Origin: Mycobacterium scrofulaceum
GTDB lineage: Bacteria > Actinomycetota > Actinomycetes > Mycobacteriales > Mycobacteriaceae
Direction: 5' to 3'
Assembly: GCF_001667885.1 (NCBI RefSeq)
Contig: NZ_LZJW01000182.1
Span: 20,611-84,610 of the forward strand
Length of the DNA stretch: 64,000 nucleotides
Shown here: positions 63,978-64,000 of the stretch, piece after piece
Layout: the number at the start of each line of letters is the position of its first letter
Position numbering within the stretch: position 1 is the stretch's first letter
The notes under the pieces: generated by a model
Told to the model about the DNA's origin: nothing
Databases searched by the model: none
The model's input: the letters and a program-made list of their open reading frames with translations, nothing else
Made by a program: the position numbers and the translations under genes

Positions 63978-64000
63978 CCCACGCGTCGAAATGGCGGCGC

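Overview
The window is a high-GC chromosomal segment of a Mycobacterium, most likely a slow grower of the M. avium complex type. Evidence: a mycobactin-type salicylate synthase (MbtI) with an IdeR-like box, MmpS/MmpL, NirA with its Tyr69 and Cys161 pair, the GpgP/OctT methylglucose-lipopolysaccharide genes, many leaderless starts placed 6-7 nt after a TANNNT-like -10, and a gene order that, as I remember it, follows M. tuberculosis H37Rv from about Rv2386c (mbtI) to Rv2435c. The species is inferred, not shown. I saw no rRNA, tRNA, CRISPR array, insertion sequence or prophage.

1-12.4 kb is accessory metabolism. A cut-off condensation-type acyltransferase and a polytopic membrane protein come first. 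Then a leftward hydrolase-amidase-GMC oxidoreductase operon faces a TetR repressor gene; near-identical operator candidates lie before both. A rightward SDR / diiron protein / Baeyer-Villiger-type monooxygenase / MerR operon follows. 12.2-20 kb holds a small orphan ORF with a perfect 12-bp inverted repeat at its start, a desA1-type desaturase, mbtI, two tandem SbtA-like (DUF897) transporter genes and hemW.

20-26.6 kb is the sulfate assimilation locus: nirA-cysH and, convergent to them, subI-cysT-cysW-cysA. Each transcript is preceded by a short leaderless ORF ending in cysteine codons (one Cys-Ser-Cys-Cys-Cys, one Cys-Cys), the layout of the cysteine-responsive attenuators known in mycobacteria. 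26.6-44.8 kb is the conserved core: FAD monooxygenase, GH15 trehalase, lepA followed by three sensor-type lipoprotein genes (H37Rv has one lppR), a solitary MazF/PemK-fold protein, a CBS protein, RNase Z, the transglutaminase / alpha-E / ATP-grasp operon, rpsT, holA, comEC and comEA.

44.9-52.3 kb is an accessory block (two acyl-CoA dehydrogenases, an F420/FMN-type split-barrel protein, a DapB-fold reductase, MmpS and MmpL) sitting where H37Rv carries eis. 52.3-64 kb returns to the core: degV-octT-gpgP-rsfS-nadD, a VWA/MoxR pair, proA, then a MscS channel with a cyclic-nucleotide-type domain translationally coupled to a membrane cyclase. Both members of that pair lack canonical cyclic-nucleotide residues, which makes it the most interesting candidate for an unconventional signalling system here. 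A short CDF-like protein ends the window.
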